In this document: piece by piece, positions 24,141 to 35,853 of the stretch
Numbering within the stretch: position 1 is the stretch's first letter
Layout of the letters: every line of letters begins with the position of its first letter
Assembly (NCBI GenBank): GCA_943736015.1
Contig: OX031061.1
Coordinates: 18,857,290 to 18,921,289, forward strand
Direction: 5' to 3'
Length of the DNA stretch: 64,000 bases
From: Tridacna crocea
Taxonomy: Eukaryota; Mollusca; Bivalvia; Cardiida; Cardiidae
The notes under the pieces: generated by a model
What the model saw: only the letters and a program-made list of their open reading frames with translations
Told to the model about the DNA's origin: nothing
Databases searched by the model: none
Position numbers and translations under genes: made by a program

Positions 24141-26215
24141 GTCATGAATTAGGATATTTGAGAGTTGGCTTTTTATGTATTAGAATACTGTTTGAAGTAA
24201 CATATAATTGAGAGTATTCTTAGGATTTTGCAGTGGAATGCTGTCTGAAAAGGGTGTATCATTGTAATGGAAGTAATATGAATAAAAGAATTTTCAGGAT
24301 TTTTTAGTGGAATAATGTCTGGAACCGATGTATCATTTGTTGGAAGTAACATTATGAATGAAGGAATTTTTAGGAATCTTTTAACAAGTATCAATGTTGG
24401 AAGAAACATATGAAGAAATTTTCAGGATTTTTTAATGGAATACTATTGGGAAATAACATATGAGTGAGGGAATTTTCAGGACTTTTTATTAGAATACTTT
24501 CTGGACTGGAGCTGATGTATCGTGAGTTGAGAGTAACAGAATTATGAAATATTTTTAAGATTGTTTTTAAAAGAATTCTGTTAAGAACAAAAGTATCTGT
24601 GTTGGAATAAACATATGAATGAAGGAATTTTCATGATTTTTTTTTTAATACTATCTGGAACCAATGTTGGAAGTAACGTATGAAAGAGCGAATTTTCAGA
24701 ATTTTTTTTATAGAATACTGTTTAGAACAAAAGTATCTATGTTGGAAGTTATATCTGTGTTGGAAGTTACACATGAGTGAAGGAATTTTTTAGTGAAATA
24801 GTGTCTTGAATTAATGTATCATGTGTTGGAAGAAAGATATGATTCCGGGAACTTTAAGTTTTTTTTTTCTGGAACCGATGTATCATGTGTTGGAAGTAAC
24901 ATATGAATGAGGGAGTTTTCAGGAATTTTTAAAATAGAATGCTGTTTAGAACAGAAGCATTTGTGTTGGAAGTAATGTATAAAGGAATTTTCGGGACTTT
25001 TAAGTGGAATACTTTCTGGAATCAATGAGGGAACTTTCAGGATTTTTTAATAGAATACTGTTTAGAACAGAAGTATCTGTGTTGTATCATATGAATGAGG
25101 GTTTTTTAGGATTTTCTCAATAAGAAAACTGTCAAGAATGAAATATTGGTGTTTAAAGAAAATGACATGAAGGAACCTTTAGGTTTTTTTTAAATGGAAT
25201 ACTATCAGGAATGATGTATCTGTGTTTGAAGTAGCATATGAATAAGGTACTTTTAGAATGCTGTATAAGACTACTTTTCAGAATCTGCTGGTATGTATCA
25301 GTGATTGACATAACATAAATGAGGCTACTTTTAGGATATTTTAATGGAATACTGTCCAAAATCTATGAATCTATATCGGAAATAACGCACGAATGAGGGT
25401 ATGTATGGGATTTTCTTTTTTAATAGAACCTTGTCTGGAGCCAATGTATGACGGTTTTTGTTGTAGGGTATGAATTTGGATATTTTATGAATGGGTTAAT
25501 TTTTTATGATTTTTTAAATGAATACTGTTTAGAACAGAAGTATCTGTGTTTTAACATATGAATGAGGGTATTTTTAGAATTTTTTTAAAAGAAATCTGTC
25601 TGAACCCATGTGTCTGTCTTAGATGTAATGCATATTGACTTATTGAGGGTATTTTTAGGATTTTTTATAGAATGGTGTCTGAACCAATGTATCTGTGTTG
25701 GAACTAATGCACATGAATGAGACTATTTTTTAATTTTTTTATTAGAATACTTTCTGAAACCAATGTATTGGTTTTTGAAGTAACATATGAGTGGGGGTAC
25801 TTTCATTTCTATATTGCCCAGAACGAAATACCCATGTTTGAAGAAACAAAATGAATGACAGAACTTTTAGGATTTTTCAATGGAATACTTTCTGGAACTA
25901 TGTATCTGTGTTTGAAGTAGCATATGAATGCAGTACTTTTAAAATGTTTTATAGGAATCATTTCCAAAAATTAACTATCAGTGATTGAAGTGACATATGA
26001 ATGAAGGTATTTTCAGGATTTTTTATTTGAATATTGTCCATATCGATATATCTTTATTTTGAAGTAGCATGAATGAGGGTATCTTTAGGATTGAATGAAA
26101 TGTTGCCCTGAACAAATCTATCCATGTTTGAAGTGGCGTATGAATAAGGGTATTGTCAAGAACCAATATATCTGAGGGTATTTTTAGCATTTTTCAAAAG
26201 AATAATAATTGTCTA
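24141..26215 (+). repeat. Degenerate minisatellite, ~70-80 bp units
   Basis: Around 25-28 units of the form: GGAAGTAACATATGAATGAG, GGAATTTTCAGGATTTTTTA, a T/A step, GAATACTGTCTGGAACC, then ATGTATCTGTGTT. Copies vary widely (TTTTAGGATT or TTTCAGGATT, GAACAGAAG or GAACCAATG). Frames of up to 78 codons on the minus strand with repeating IPLK.PENS.IH motifs are a product of the period. Confidence 0.9.
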
Positions 26216-26739
26216 AAATTTTGTCATTTGTTTCAGTGTTATGCTTGTTTTAAACTGTACTCTTTGGAGAAATCATTCTGTCTGATTGTCACATTTGTAA
26301 AGCGTTGCAATTTGTTTTCTTTTGTTTTTCAATCTTCTCGACTGGAACTAAAAAGCCCAAGATTGTATGCCCATAGACTGAAGATTTCCTGAAAGGATTT
26401 CTTTTTTCTGTTCTGCTCATCTGAAATATTTGAGCCTAGAATCTTAAAATGAGTTTCTTCAAATTCTACCACAGGCCATGTACAAATGGTCTGTTGTCGT
26501 ACATCGATTTCTATATTTTTTTATTTAATCTTCTATGGAGAGTTCAAGCTGAAAGTCTAAATGTTTGGTACATGTACATAGCATTCAAGGAGCATTACTT
26601 TGCTTAGTTGCACATAAGGTAAAAGGCGGCTTGTTCCCAAGGTCTGTTGTACATTTACACAGTTGCTTTTTTTTAATCTTTATGGCTGAACCTTGTGAGA
26701 AGTTGTATATAGCAACATTATCGAGTGTATTCCTTTCAC
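26216..26739. other. Unassigned
   Basis: No coding exon or repeat recognised; the 94-codon frame at 26565 lacks protein-like features. Confidence 0.45.
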
Positions 26740-27400
26740 TACTCCAAACACTCCGAACATGTTCTAGTCAATGGAGTATTTCGGAATACTGGGCCATGTT
26801 CTTCAGAACATCATCTGGCGGAACTTACGTGACAGCATGCATGTCGTAAAAGGCAACAAAAGGGGCATCATTTTGTGTTTTGTCCATTCCTCGTATATCA
26901 TGTTTGTCTTATGTATGTTACCGGTATTTTCACCTTGCATTATTGTTAACTAAGTAAGTGTGCCTAATATGACCCAAGTCGTCGACGGGACTTAAAACGC
27001 TATTCATTCTTCAGAACATATTTTGGCTGTTCTAAATCAATTGAGATGCTGAATGGTTGCTAGGTTATACAAGATGGCTGAAAAGTGGATAATTCTTCAT
27101 GGTCAAACTTGCAATTGTATTTTTTACAATATGACTGCCATCAATCTGAGCATTGTAGACTTGTCTCTACTCCCTCCTCCGCAGCTTATCATATCCCCCC
27201 ATTATTTAACAGCTAAGACAGTAGCTGTTGGAACAGCCATCATGGCAATGTACTTTCATTTTGAATGGTTTAGAACAATGTTCCGAAAATGCTCGATTCA
27301 GAACATGCTTCCGGATCAGTGTACATGTTCTGAAATATTCCTTTTGCACATTTCAGAGAAGCATTTCAGAACACAAGATATTGTGCCAGAACAGGTGAAA
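26740..27400. repeat. GAACA/TGTTC-rich inverted-motif cluster
   Basis: Short inverted repeats are crowded here: GAACATGTTC at 26755, AGTATTTCGGAATACT at ~26773, ATGTTCTTCAGAACAT at ~26797, and further GAACA or TGTTC half-sites at ~27014, 27031, 27270, 27280, 27302 and 27327. GCATGCATGTCGTAAAAGGC at 26836 looks like part of a dispersed mollusc repeat. No function assigned. Confidence 0.5.
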
Positions 27401-28177
27401 GGAATATGCCTATTCTCCACCTCTGATGTTCAAGTCTTGCTCATGGGGTCAAAGATGGCCAATATTGGTGTTACAATTCTTCAGGGAATGCACGAAACAA
27501 TCAGAAATTGTTCCCAAGGTCTGTTGTCTGTTGTTGTTCTGTAAGTTTTTTTCATTTTTTTTCAGCCAAAACTACCAAGATGTTAGTCTAGGTAATAAGT
27601 TTTTGGCATCAAAACATAGGCCTAGTTATTCACAGATGTTGTTCAAGTCGTGCACGCGGGGTCAAAGATGGCCCTATTCTCATGGTCTGTTGTTCTTGAG
27701 GTTCTGTAATTTTTAAAATCTATTTGACTTACATTATTGAGATTATAGACAATATCTAATATATAAAATAAAAAGATAGTTATTAATATAAATTGTTCAA
27801 ATGAGTTCAAAGATTGCCCTGTTTTTTCCAATGTATGTCGTTGACTTGTGGTATTATGTTTTTTTATTCGCTATTAGAGGCGATGTATATTGTTGTCATT
27901 TTCTCCCTTTGTCAGTCCTTCCGCGTCTGTTCATCACTTCATCCATATGTACATCAGTTTCTTTTGAATGCAACTTCTCCAACATTTCTTGATGGATTTG
28001 GATGAAATTTTCACAGAATGTTCCTCTTCTTTTTAATGTGTTCGGCTGAAACTATGGAGATATTTCACCAAAAGAGTGAATATTTAGTATATAAAATATA
28101 AAAGAGAATTATTTTCAGAGTTGTTGAATTCCTGCACATGGGCTGAAAGATTGCCCTGTTCCCAAATTTTGTCTTTA

Positions 28178-28545
28178 GCTCACCTGAGCATAACATGCTC
28201 ATGGGGAGCTTTTAGGATCACCCTGTGTCCATCGTCCGTCTGGCGTGCATCGTCAACAATTCTTTTAACATCAACTCCTCCATAATTGTGGGGTCAATTT
28301 GGACCAAACTTTAAAATTGTTCACAAAGTTTGATTTTATCAAAAGCTCTGGTTGCCATGGCAACCAAATGGAATTTCCTAAGAAATTCTTTAAAAATCAT
28401 CATTGAAACTGCTGGTCAGATTTTGAAATAGTTTCACAGAGATGTTCCTTTGGTGATTCATTTCAAGAATTGTAAGAAAAATTTATATACGACGAAAAAC
28501 AGCAGCCAATTGTTGGCACCTGCATGTGGGGCTCTAGTTTGACTT
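28178..28545 (+). mobile_element. Array family 1 element, truncated
   Basis: TTAGCTCACCTGAGCATAAC, ATGCTCATGGGGAGC, TTTTAGGATCACCCTGTGTC and CGTCAACAATTC are the same head type as 51701. One core unit follows (CTGGTCAGATTTTGAAATAG, TTCACAGAGATGTTCC) and then homology fades before 28545; no tail hairpin. Confidence 0.75.
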
Positions 28546-28774
28546 ATTTTTTAGTCACTATGCTCTTTTTCAAGAAATGGTCCTTGGTTAATCTATCCGT
28601 CAATATATTTGCAGAATTCTGATTCAAAATCATTACTGTGGTGATGATTGTAGGGGTGGTGACAGATTTTGTCATGTCATAGAAGGAGAGGGCCTTAATA
28701 TATAATATGGCATACTGTACATGTATGTTTTAATCTTAAATCTTGGCTGAAACTATGGCAACTTGGAGCCTGTA

Positions 28775-29010
28775 CCCTGTACCACATAATCCTGAATTCA
28801 GTGATCTTGAGGAAAAAGGCTCTTTTGAAATCATTATTTGAGAAGGGAGGCATTGCTAGTAACTAGGAGAAAATGTGGTGACCAGCTTTTTCTTTTTTCC
28901 AAGAACATTTTTTACCCTTTCAAAGACAATCTCCATCATTTTTTATCTACACTTATTTTGTTGTCAGATGTGATTTGGACTAGAAAAAGTCTGACAGGTT
29001 ACCATAATTA
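28775..29010 (-). mobile_element. MITE-A, strongly decayed
   Basis: TGACCAGC, TTTTTCTTTTTTCCAAGAAC, TTTTTTACCCTTTCAAAGAC, TTTTGTTGTCAGATG and GATTTGGACTAG keep the minus-strand order. Ends are eroded. Confidence 0.5.
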
Positions 29011-29835
29011 TCTTAGTTGTTCAAGTCCTGCACATAGTGTCAAAGATGGCGCTGTTCCCAAGGTCTAATGATCTATATAGAGTTTTAAAGGTTTTATTTA
29101 AATCTTTTTGGTAGTTACTGTGACGATTTTTGACCTCAAGTCTTACACTTATGTGAGTAGGATCGTAGGAAGGTTCTTAGATAAAGTTTAATTCCTGGGT
29201 CAAAGATGGCCCTTTTCCAAGGATTTGGTGTTGTACACTTCTTTTTTTATCAATCTTGGAACATGCAGCCAATAACACCGAAATTTTGTATGTTCCATCA
29301 AGGGATGGTCATTAAAGATTTTAGAATTAGCCATATGCTCTAAAAGTTTGCCATTCCCAGGGTAACCATATTTCCAAAAAATAAAAGTTATGTGTATTAT
29401 ACAAGTTACAAAAACCTGCTCTACAACCATTTGGCCTGGTGTGCTGATATTATGTAGCATCACTTGTATAAATAAAGTAAACATCTTCAAAACAGGTCCT
29501 GCACAGAGGTCAGTTATTTTGCAGAGTTACAATTTCATTTTCTTTTCTACTCTCCCTGTCTTGAACTATGAGACACGAGCCAGATATTTGGTTTTGGCAT
29601 TATAAAATAATTCAAGTGCTTCTGGGTCAAAGAGGAGCCTACAAAGGGGTCACCTGTTTTACTTTGTGTTCTGTAGGAATCTGTTTCAGAAATTTATTTA
29701 TTTTTTGTTATTGTCTGAAACCATGGAACCTACAGCATAATAAATACAGTTGTATCATAATGGTGTTCCTAGTCAAAGTTGTTCAAACTGTACACTTTGG
29801 GTCAAAGCTGGTCCTGTCCCAGGTACACATATTTT

Positions 29836-31194
29836 GCAGAAAGAAACATATCGGTACCCAATATACCACAGAAAGTGACATAACTAACCCTTTCAAAAGA
29901 AGCATATCTCTTAAGACCATAAGGTCTGGTGTATAGTTATTTGTTACATAGCATCATACTGTTGTCCTGCATCAAATCTGCATGTCAATGTCAATTTTGC
30001 CAGGAGATAAAGGTCTGCTGTCTTATCTTTTGAAGCCTTTGCCTGGTCTTAATACTGTTCCACACATATCAGTCTTGATACTTGATGGGATGCAGAGTAG
30101 AAGTTTTGCATACCTGTCTGTAAGGTCAAGATTATAACAGCAGTTAAAAGTTGAAAACGCAGAATTAATATCTCCTGAACTTTGTCCAGTTCTGAAGATC
30201 AGTCGCACTCATTATGTCATCAGAACCAGTACTACTTACAAAACTTCACAAAAAGGCACTTGTACTCAATAGACATTGATCCTTTAAGCAGGACTTTTGG
30301 GAAAGGGAGCTTAATGCACCTTTCTGATGTATTATACTAAGCAAGCTGTCACCAGGTTTGACTCAATTTTGTCTAAATGCCAGGTGAATCATGAAGAAAA
30401 TTACCACATTTTGACCTGTAGCCAAACCCTGGACCGTGGTAAGGCCTCACATACTCAGAGGTTAATGTCTGCATAAGACAATATATGTTACATTGTATAT
30501 TATAGATTATAGTAAGTACTATATCATCGAAATATGCATTACAAATTCTCCAGGCCATCATAACTGTGTTGACATCATTTAGCTGAAATAGACTTAATTA
30601 TGAACCAGTATTGTATGGAAAAAAGTTTTCAAGGACATTTGTTCCAATGACAATGGTGTACATGGCTGTGTCTCCCATAAGTTTATTTTGGAAAGACATG
30701 TTGATTGCTTTTATTGCTGTCTGTCTGCCCATCCATGTTTCATAATTTTTGTATAACCTCCATAATCTCTTCAACTGTTTGACTGCTTGCCAAATCATGA
30801 AAAGAAAGTCACACAAATGTCTACCATAATCAGCTGACATGCAGAGGTCTTACATAACATGCAGTCATCCTTTATCATCATATTGATGGGAGATTTTATT
30901 CACACAAGTATCTAGTTGAAATGATAATTATAGTTATAACATGACTAAAAGTGCACAAAAAAAATCTAATATCTTCATATAGATGAAATACAGTTATAAT
31001 GTAAAAAGCTTCTGGCCCCTCTTTACATGTGACATTCACATACATAGCCTATGCTTTATTTTATTCATCTTTTGAATGAGGTATGCGTGCTAAATGACCA
31101 AAGCTGCCAATGCTCCATAAAACAACTTTCATTCACATTTACATAGCTTATTTAAAGCTTATATAGATAAGATTCTATTCCTTTAGTAACAGCA
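29836..31194. other. Unassigned
   Basis: No gene, clear repeat or structure. Small frames on both strands lack protein character. Confidence 0.5.
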
Positions 31195-31199
31195 TTGGC

Positions 31200-31421
31200 A
31201 TCTTTATCAATTGACAAAATCGTACACCAGTCAGAATTGAAAGCATTTGCAGACGACAAAATACATATAGCTCAAAAATTGATATTTGTCTTGGGAAAGG
31301 CAGAAAACATGGTGGTAAAAGGAGAAAACCCTAGTTACCAGCAACTTATCTTTTTCCTACAATGTTTTCAAAAAGGCTTCTTTCTCAGGATTGTTAAAAT
31401 GACATTGGTCATTGGATAAGA
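31200..31421 (+). mobile_element. MITE-A, ends eroded
   Basis: TTGAAAGCATTTGCAGACGA, AGCTCAAAAATTGATATTTG, GGTAAAAGGAGAAAACCCTA, GTTACCAGCAAC and CAAAAAGGCTTCTTTCTCAG appear in order. The left TIR is changed to TCTTTATCAATTG and the right to CATTGGATAAG. Confidence 0.75.
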
Positions 31422-31574
31422 TTAGACAATATGGGAAAGACTTTATTGCAATAACTGTCTTTGAAATGAATTGCTCAGACAAGTTGTCCTGGCCAAATGG
31501 GTGATTTTGCTGCACCAGTAAGTATACATGAAATATAAAATTGATTAGGAATTCATACCCACAATGTGTTTTTG

Positions 31575-31688
31575 GTTTTCTGTGTTTCTGTCCATGAATT
31601 TTTGGGGACAGTAAGATTCTCACTAATGTGAGTCAATAGTTAGAGTAACTGTAGTCAAGATATTTTATACAAGCTACCCTAGCACTAG
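31575..31688 (+). repeat. 5' part of the 11.4/31.7-kb dispersed repeat
   Basis: GTCCATGAATTTTTGGGGAC and GATATTTTATACAAGCTA match 11590-11680, immediately ahead of the duplicated block. Confidence 0.6.
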
Positions 31689-32411
31689 CTGAAATCCAGG
31701 TAAATTTCAGGGTGAAAATGGTCTATAAATAAAGAGTTTATGCTGTCACCAATGACAGATCAAGGCAAGCTAGAAAAGTTGTCGATCTATTCAGGGGCAG
31801 CTGTGTTTAATTTGCAAAGTGGATAAAAGCTATGTATATTGCCTTTTCTTGTTGAGAGGCATAAATAAATCCACTGATGTAGCATTTAACAATCTGACAA
31901 AAAAGCTTAACCGGGTTAAGTTTGTCAGAAGTGTAGCAATTTCTTCTATAGTTCATTATGGTGCTGGAACCATACCAGTAAAAAAGACCATTATGATGCA
32001 TATTTATCTGGACCCATACCAGTAATTAGCTTGCATAAAATGATATCTTGCCTGAAATCCAGGTAAATTTCAGGGTGAAAATGGTCTATAAATAAAGAGT
32101 TTATGCTGTCACCAATGACGGATCAAGGCAAGCTAGAAAAGTTGTCGATCTATTCAGGGGCAGCTGTGTTTAATTTGCAAGGTGGATAAAAGCTATGTAT
32201 ATTGCCTTTTCTTGTTGAGAGGCATAAATAAATCCACTGATGTAGCATTTAACAATCTGACAAAAAAGCTTAACCCAAGTTTGTCAGAAGTGTAGCAATT
32301 TCTTCTATAGTTCATTATGGTGCTGGAACCATACCAGTAAAAAAGACCATTATGATGCATATTTATCTGGACCCATACCTGTAATTAGCTTGCATAAAAT
32401 GATATCTTGCC
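31689..32411 (+). repeat. Recent tandem duplication, 363-bp period
   Basis: CTGAAATCCAGGTAAATTTC starts at 31689 and again at 32052; both copies end in TAAAATGATATCTTGCC. Only a handful of differences are visible: CAGATCAAGG/CGGATCAAGG at the start, an indel at AACCGGGTTAAG/AACCCAAG, and ATACCAG/ATACCTG near the end. This near identity contrasts with the decayed repeats around it. The 68-codon frame at 31819 is interrupted in copy two by the indel. Confidence 0.95.
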
Positions 32412-32820
32412 TACAATTGTCCAAACATGACTTCTATTGAAGGGAATCTAAACACCCCCAAAGATTTATACAGAAAACCCTTGGCCCATATCAGAATTAG
32501 GCATGCTATGAATTAAAAATAGGAGAATTAAAGTTGTACCTTGTCTATGACAAGAAAATGTTGCCTGAACCAAAGCCAGTGTTTACTTTGCTTAGTTGTT
32601 AATTTCCTGGATACTTAACAGTGCAAGGAAACAACTCATTCAGGTAGGAAAGTCTGAGCAATTACTTTTTTGAATACTTTTGTGTCATTCATACAGTTTT
32701 ATTTTGATCAGACATTTTGCTGAATTTTATTAAATCTAAGACTATAAATTTGATCAAATCCATCAGAGACTTTAATTGTGAAATGTTGATTTATACTATA
32801 CTTGGATTACATGAAGTCCA
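32412..32820. other. Unassigned
   Basis: No gene or repeat recognised. Confidence 0.5.
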
Positions 32821-32823
32821 TGT

Positions 32824-32935
32824 TTAACTCTTTACAAAATGGAATTTAACACCTGTCCGATATCTAAGCATTCATTACAGATATATGTATTGACATAATG
32901 GTAAATACCAAAACCAGCATTTTTATCAAGGCTCT
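32824..32935 (+). mobile_element. MITE-A remnant
   Basis: TTTAACTCTTTACAAAATGG at the left and ACCAAAACCAGCATTTTTATC about 100 bp on. The middle is unrecognisable. Confidence 0.45.
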
Positions 32936-33338
32936 CAAAGTCCAATTGAGATGCTTCTTACATCATTTGTCTGCCTGTTTTTCTGTGGATTTTCTGTGCA
33001 CTCCATGTCACTTGTTCCTTTAATTTATAAGCTCATTCAATAACGTTTACCTTGATGTGACTACATGCAAAACAGGGTATCATAAGCTCACGTTTGTATT
33101 TAAAGCTAATATATATGTACTACAAGATTTCTTGAACCTACAATATTTCATTTCTGACAGTGAAAATATTTCACAGACATCTCTCATTAATGACTTTACA
33201 TAACATGATATGCAAAGTGAAGGCAGAATTTCATTGAAAAATAATTTTCTTGTTCCAGTGATGTTTATTTGGTAGCAGCCATTGTTTTCTCCAGTCTGCT
33301 GTCTTGTATTCTGTAGCAGTTCTTTCTTTATAAACCTA
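32936..33338. other. Unassigned
   Basis: No gene or repeat recognised. Confidence 0.5.
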
Positions 33339-33545
33339 CTAGCTGCTTTCCTTCATTAACAAATGATATATTGCAAATTAGAATAATATTTAGGCACTGT
33401 ACTATTTCTAAACCAATCAGCTGCTTTCCCTTATAATAAGCAAATGACAGATTGCAAATAAGAATGTATTTCTAAACAATTCTTCCCAAATCCTTTAGAT
33501 GCTTTCAGTTATAAACAAAAGGCAGATTGCAAATAACAGTGCATT
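33339..33545 (+). repeat. Three-unit ~75-bp tandem repeat
   Basis: AGCTGCTTTCC, a TAA-rich step, CAAATGA, then AGATTGCAAATAAGAAT and ATTTCTAAAC; the units begin near 33340, 33419 and 33496. The third is shortened. Confidence 0.75.
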
Positions 33546-33744
33546 TACTTTCCAATAGTGAAACTAAATTTATCTTTTATATATTACTATATAACTATAA
33601 CGTTACAATGATAAGATTTTTTTATCATCCTGAAGCCCCCAGATCGTCGTATACTTTTTCTTTTTATAATTCTTTTACATGTACACAGTTTCAGTGATTG
33701 TAAGTAATCTTTTTACATAATTTTATCACTTCAGAGCCCTAGCC

Positions 33745-33860
33745 TTGTACTGGTGAAAACCAGGCAAATATGAATACTGTAATTATATGAGCTGTTGTCT
33801 TGGTATGACTGAGATAACGTTGAAAGTGCCATAAACACCATTCAATCAATCAATTAGCAT
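33745..33860 (+). mobile_element. SINE tail remnant
   Basis: TTGTACTGGTGAAAACCAGG, GGTATGACTGAGATAACGTT, GAAAGTGCCATAAACACC and a (CAAT)n end are characteristic of the 3' region of mollusc tRNA-derived SINEs. No 5' tRNA part visible. Confidence 0.5.
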
Positions 33861-33899
33861 ACATTATGTGCATTAAAGTATTATTGGCATACAAATACA

Positions 33900-34115
33900 T
33901 TTTTACAAGCTGCTGGAGCTGAAGTATAACTGGCCCCCATCTTCTCCCCAATCGTCCATTCATCCACCTGTCCCTTCATCCATCTGTGTGTATGTCCATT
34001 TTTTGTAAACACAACTCCTCCAATGTTTCTTGACAGATTTAGATGAAATTTTTACAGAATATTTCTCATCATGTGACCCATCGCATATTGCAATGCAGGG
34101 TTTTGCAATATAGCG
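33900..34115 (+). repeat. Fragment related to 27.93-28.03 kb
   Basis: AACTCCTCCAATGTTTCTTG, ACAGATTTAGATGAAATTTT and TACAGAAT match AACTTCTCCAACATTTCTTG and following at 27967-28020. A hairpin ATATTGCA...TGCAATAT lies at ~34085-34114. Confidence 0.5.
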
Positions 34116-34366
34116 GAGTATGTTGAGACAATGGCACTTTTGTTTTAGTACACATTAGCATTATATACAATGACAATCTTATCAAATTTCATGATGACAA
34201 ATTACTCTATGTACACACTCTGTCCTAAAGCTGGCTACAATGAGTTGGATGGTATCCAATGACACCCTTGCAATAATTATGCAGATAATACTTTGTGACC
34301 ATACATTGATCTTTTACAAGGAAAGATATCAATGTATGAGCATAAAGGGGGACCAGTATCCTTGGA

Positions 34367-34578
34367 CATGCATTATCCTTTACAAGACTACAAAATTTTA
34401 GCCTTATCCAAATTCAAAACATTGAAGATGACAATTTCAATGAGGTTCAAATAGTGCAATTTTCACTGGTAAGTTTAAACACATGGGAGAACCAGCATTT
34501 TCTCTTTTTCTCACATTGTTTTCAAAAGGCTTCTCTCTCGGGGTCATTAAAAGTCGGCATTGTACGGTAAAGGGTTAA
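34367..34578 (+). mobile_element. MITE-A with good right end
   Basis: Right side intact: CAAAAGGCTTCTCTCTCGGG, GTCATTAAAAGTCGGCATTG and GGTAAAGGGTTAA. The left TIR is degraded (ATCCTTTACAAG) and the left half of the palindrome is missing (GGGAGAACCAGCATTTTC). Confidence 0.75.
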
Positions 34579-34699
34579 AGATTGCAGAATGGCATTCACA
34601 TATTAAGAGCTGTGCTCTGGCAAACATGCCTACTGTATCATACCATGCAATACATCACATAATTAGGGATCCATAAAATGCAGAATGTCCAACAACAGG

Positions 34700-34865
34700 C
34701 TGTGTATCATAAGGTACACTGGTCCCTTGACATACAGAAAATTGACCAATAGTGAAAGGTTTTGGCCTGGGTCAGCCTGCATGGACTACACAGGCAGACG
34801 TGAGTTGATAGTTTTCGCTGATGCTTTAAGACCCTTTTTACCAAAGCATAGCACATATATTATTC
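34700..34865. mobile_element. GTCAGCC-hairpin MITE, decayed
   Basis: ACATACAGAAAATTGACCAA, TAGTGAAA, GGTCAGCCTGCATGGACTAC and ACAGGCAGACG correspond to the intact copy at 44135-44275. Its stem is mostly lost. Confidence 0.65.
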
Positions 34866-35136
34866 AAATGAATTGACTTGCAATTGACCTTTATGCAAAG
34901 AATCATTAAAGAATGAATATTTATATCATTGGGTATAATTGGACAGTATGAAATTCTGTTGAAGGTAAATGTCAAGTTTGAACCTTACTGTGCCATAGGC
35001 AAAATAAGAGGCGTTTGCTGATGACATAGATCAAGACCAGGGCTGCCCCTGCAAGTTTCAAGTTTGGCGCCATCAAATTTGTCACCTCATAAAAATTGGG
35101 GACAGTAGGAGCCAAATGAGGTAGCCACATAGTACA
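34866..35136. other. Unassigned
   Basis: Nothing recognised. Confidence 0.5.
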
Positions 35137-35373
35137 TTAACTCTTTACCACACGACAAAATTTCAGACTAGTTCAGATTGAAAGCATTTACAGACGACAA
35201 AAAAGGTAAACATAAAGGTGACTGAAAAATTGAAATTTGTTCTGGGAAGGGTAGAGCACACTGTGAGAGAAGGAAAACATGCTGGTTATCAGCATTTTCT
35301 CCTTTTCACACAGTATTTTCAAAAGGCTTCTTTCTCAGGGGCGTCAAAAGTAGGGATTGTGTTTTAAAGAGTG
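35137..35373 (+). mobile_element. MITE-A, nearly full length
   Basis: TTAACTCTTTACCACACGAC at the left; centre CATGCTGGTTATCAGCATTT; right CGTCAAAAGTAGGGATTGTG then TTTTAAAGAGTGAAA in place of the usual GGTAAAGGGTTAA. Confidence 0.88.
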
Positions 35374-35424
35374 AAACATTTTGACAATTTATTGGCCAAT
35401 GTTAAAGCTACTAAAAACATTGCT

Positions 35425-35636
35425 CAGTAGTGTTGTTTAAGCTTAGTTATGCTCCTTTTTACCCAAGGGTTTTCAAGGTTGTGAGATGCAGGAACATCGA
35501 ACTTGTATTTGAACAGTAATATAGCACATTCAGTAGTGTTGTTTAAGCTTACTTATGCTCCTTTTTACCCAAGGGTTTTCAAGGTTGTGAGATGCAGGAA
35601 CATAGAATTTGTATTTGAACAGTTATATAGTACCTA
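35425..35636 (+). repeat. 106-bp tandem duplication
   Basis: CAGTAGTGTTGTTTAAGCTT starts at 35425 and 35531. The copies share ACCCAAGGGTTTTCAAGG and GAGATGCAGGAACAT and differ at only a few bases, so it is recent. Confidence 0.95.
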
Positions 35637-35667
35637 AATACTACAACTGCCAACCTGTTAGATTTCC

Positions 35668-35700
35668 TTAACTCATTACAAAACAACAATATTTTAGACT
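35668..35700 (+). mobile_element. MITE-A left end, cut by the 5-kb element
   Basis: TTAACTCATTACAAAACAAC followed by AATATTTTAGACT, which stops exactly where the composite element begins. The remainder resumes at 40685. The last seven bases, TTAGACT, are repeated there. Confidence 0.85.
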
Positions 35701-35853
35701 TTAGGCTAAGGCCCAGATCAAAAAAGAGCCCTATTTTTAATTTTTTTTCAATCCATCTGGTAGAAAAATTCAAATGGTACTGTGAGTTAGGATAGCCTAT
35801 TAGAGTCACTTTAAGCATGGATGCCAGATCTGAAAGTGGTGCAGATTTTTTTT
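35701..35853. repeat. Left TIR of the composite element
   Basis: It begins TTAGGCTAAGGCCCAGATCA. A second copy of AAGGCCCAGGTCAAAAAAGG occurs internally at 36546, so part of this end has been copied inward. Identity with the right TIR is strongest over 35741-35853. Confidence 0.8.

Larger units (their letters stand above)
27420..29835 (+). repeat. Degenerate ~200-bp array, interrupted
   Basis: The marker TTGTTCAAGTCCTGCACA, GGGTCAAAGATGGCCCTGTT, CCCAAGGTCTGTTG or a variant is near 27427, 27640, 27796, 28125, 29018, 29195, 29345, 29612 and 29785. Between markers are weak GTTCTGTAAGTTTTT and GAAACTATGGAGA words. It resembles the internal arrays of family 1 elements but no head or tail is found. 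A family 1 head (28178) and a MITE-A copy (28775) interrupt it. The 163-codon frame at 27053-27544 runs into the first unit and is not called. Confidence 0.65.

Noticed and set aside
24173-25359. Frames with repeating IPLK-PENS-IH motifs as a repeat protein
   Set aside because: They are the translated minisatellite, with stops every 60-80 codons and unit length drifting out of frame.
27053-27544. 163-codon plus-strand frame
   Set aside because: No recognisable domain or codon bias, and its 3' third runs into a repeat unit shared with the 27.4-29.8 kb array. A frame this long is expected occasionally by chance.
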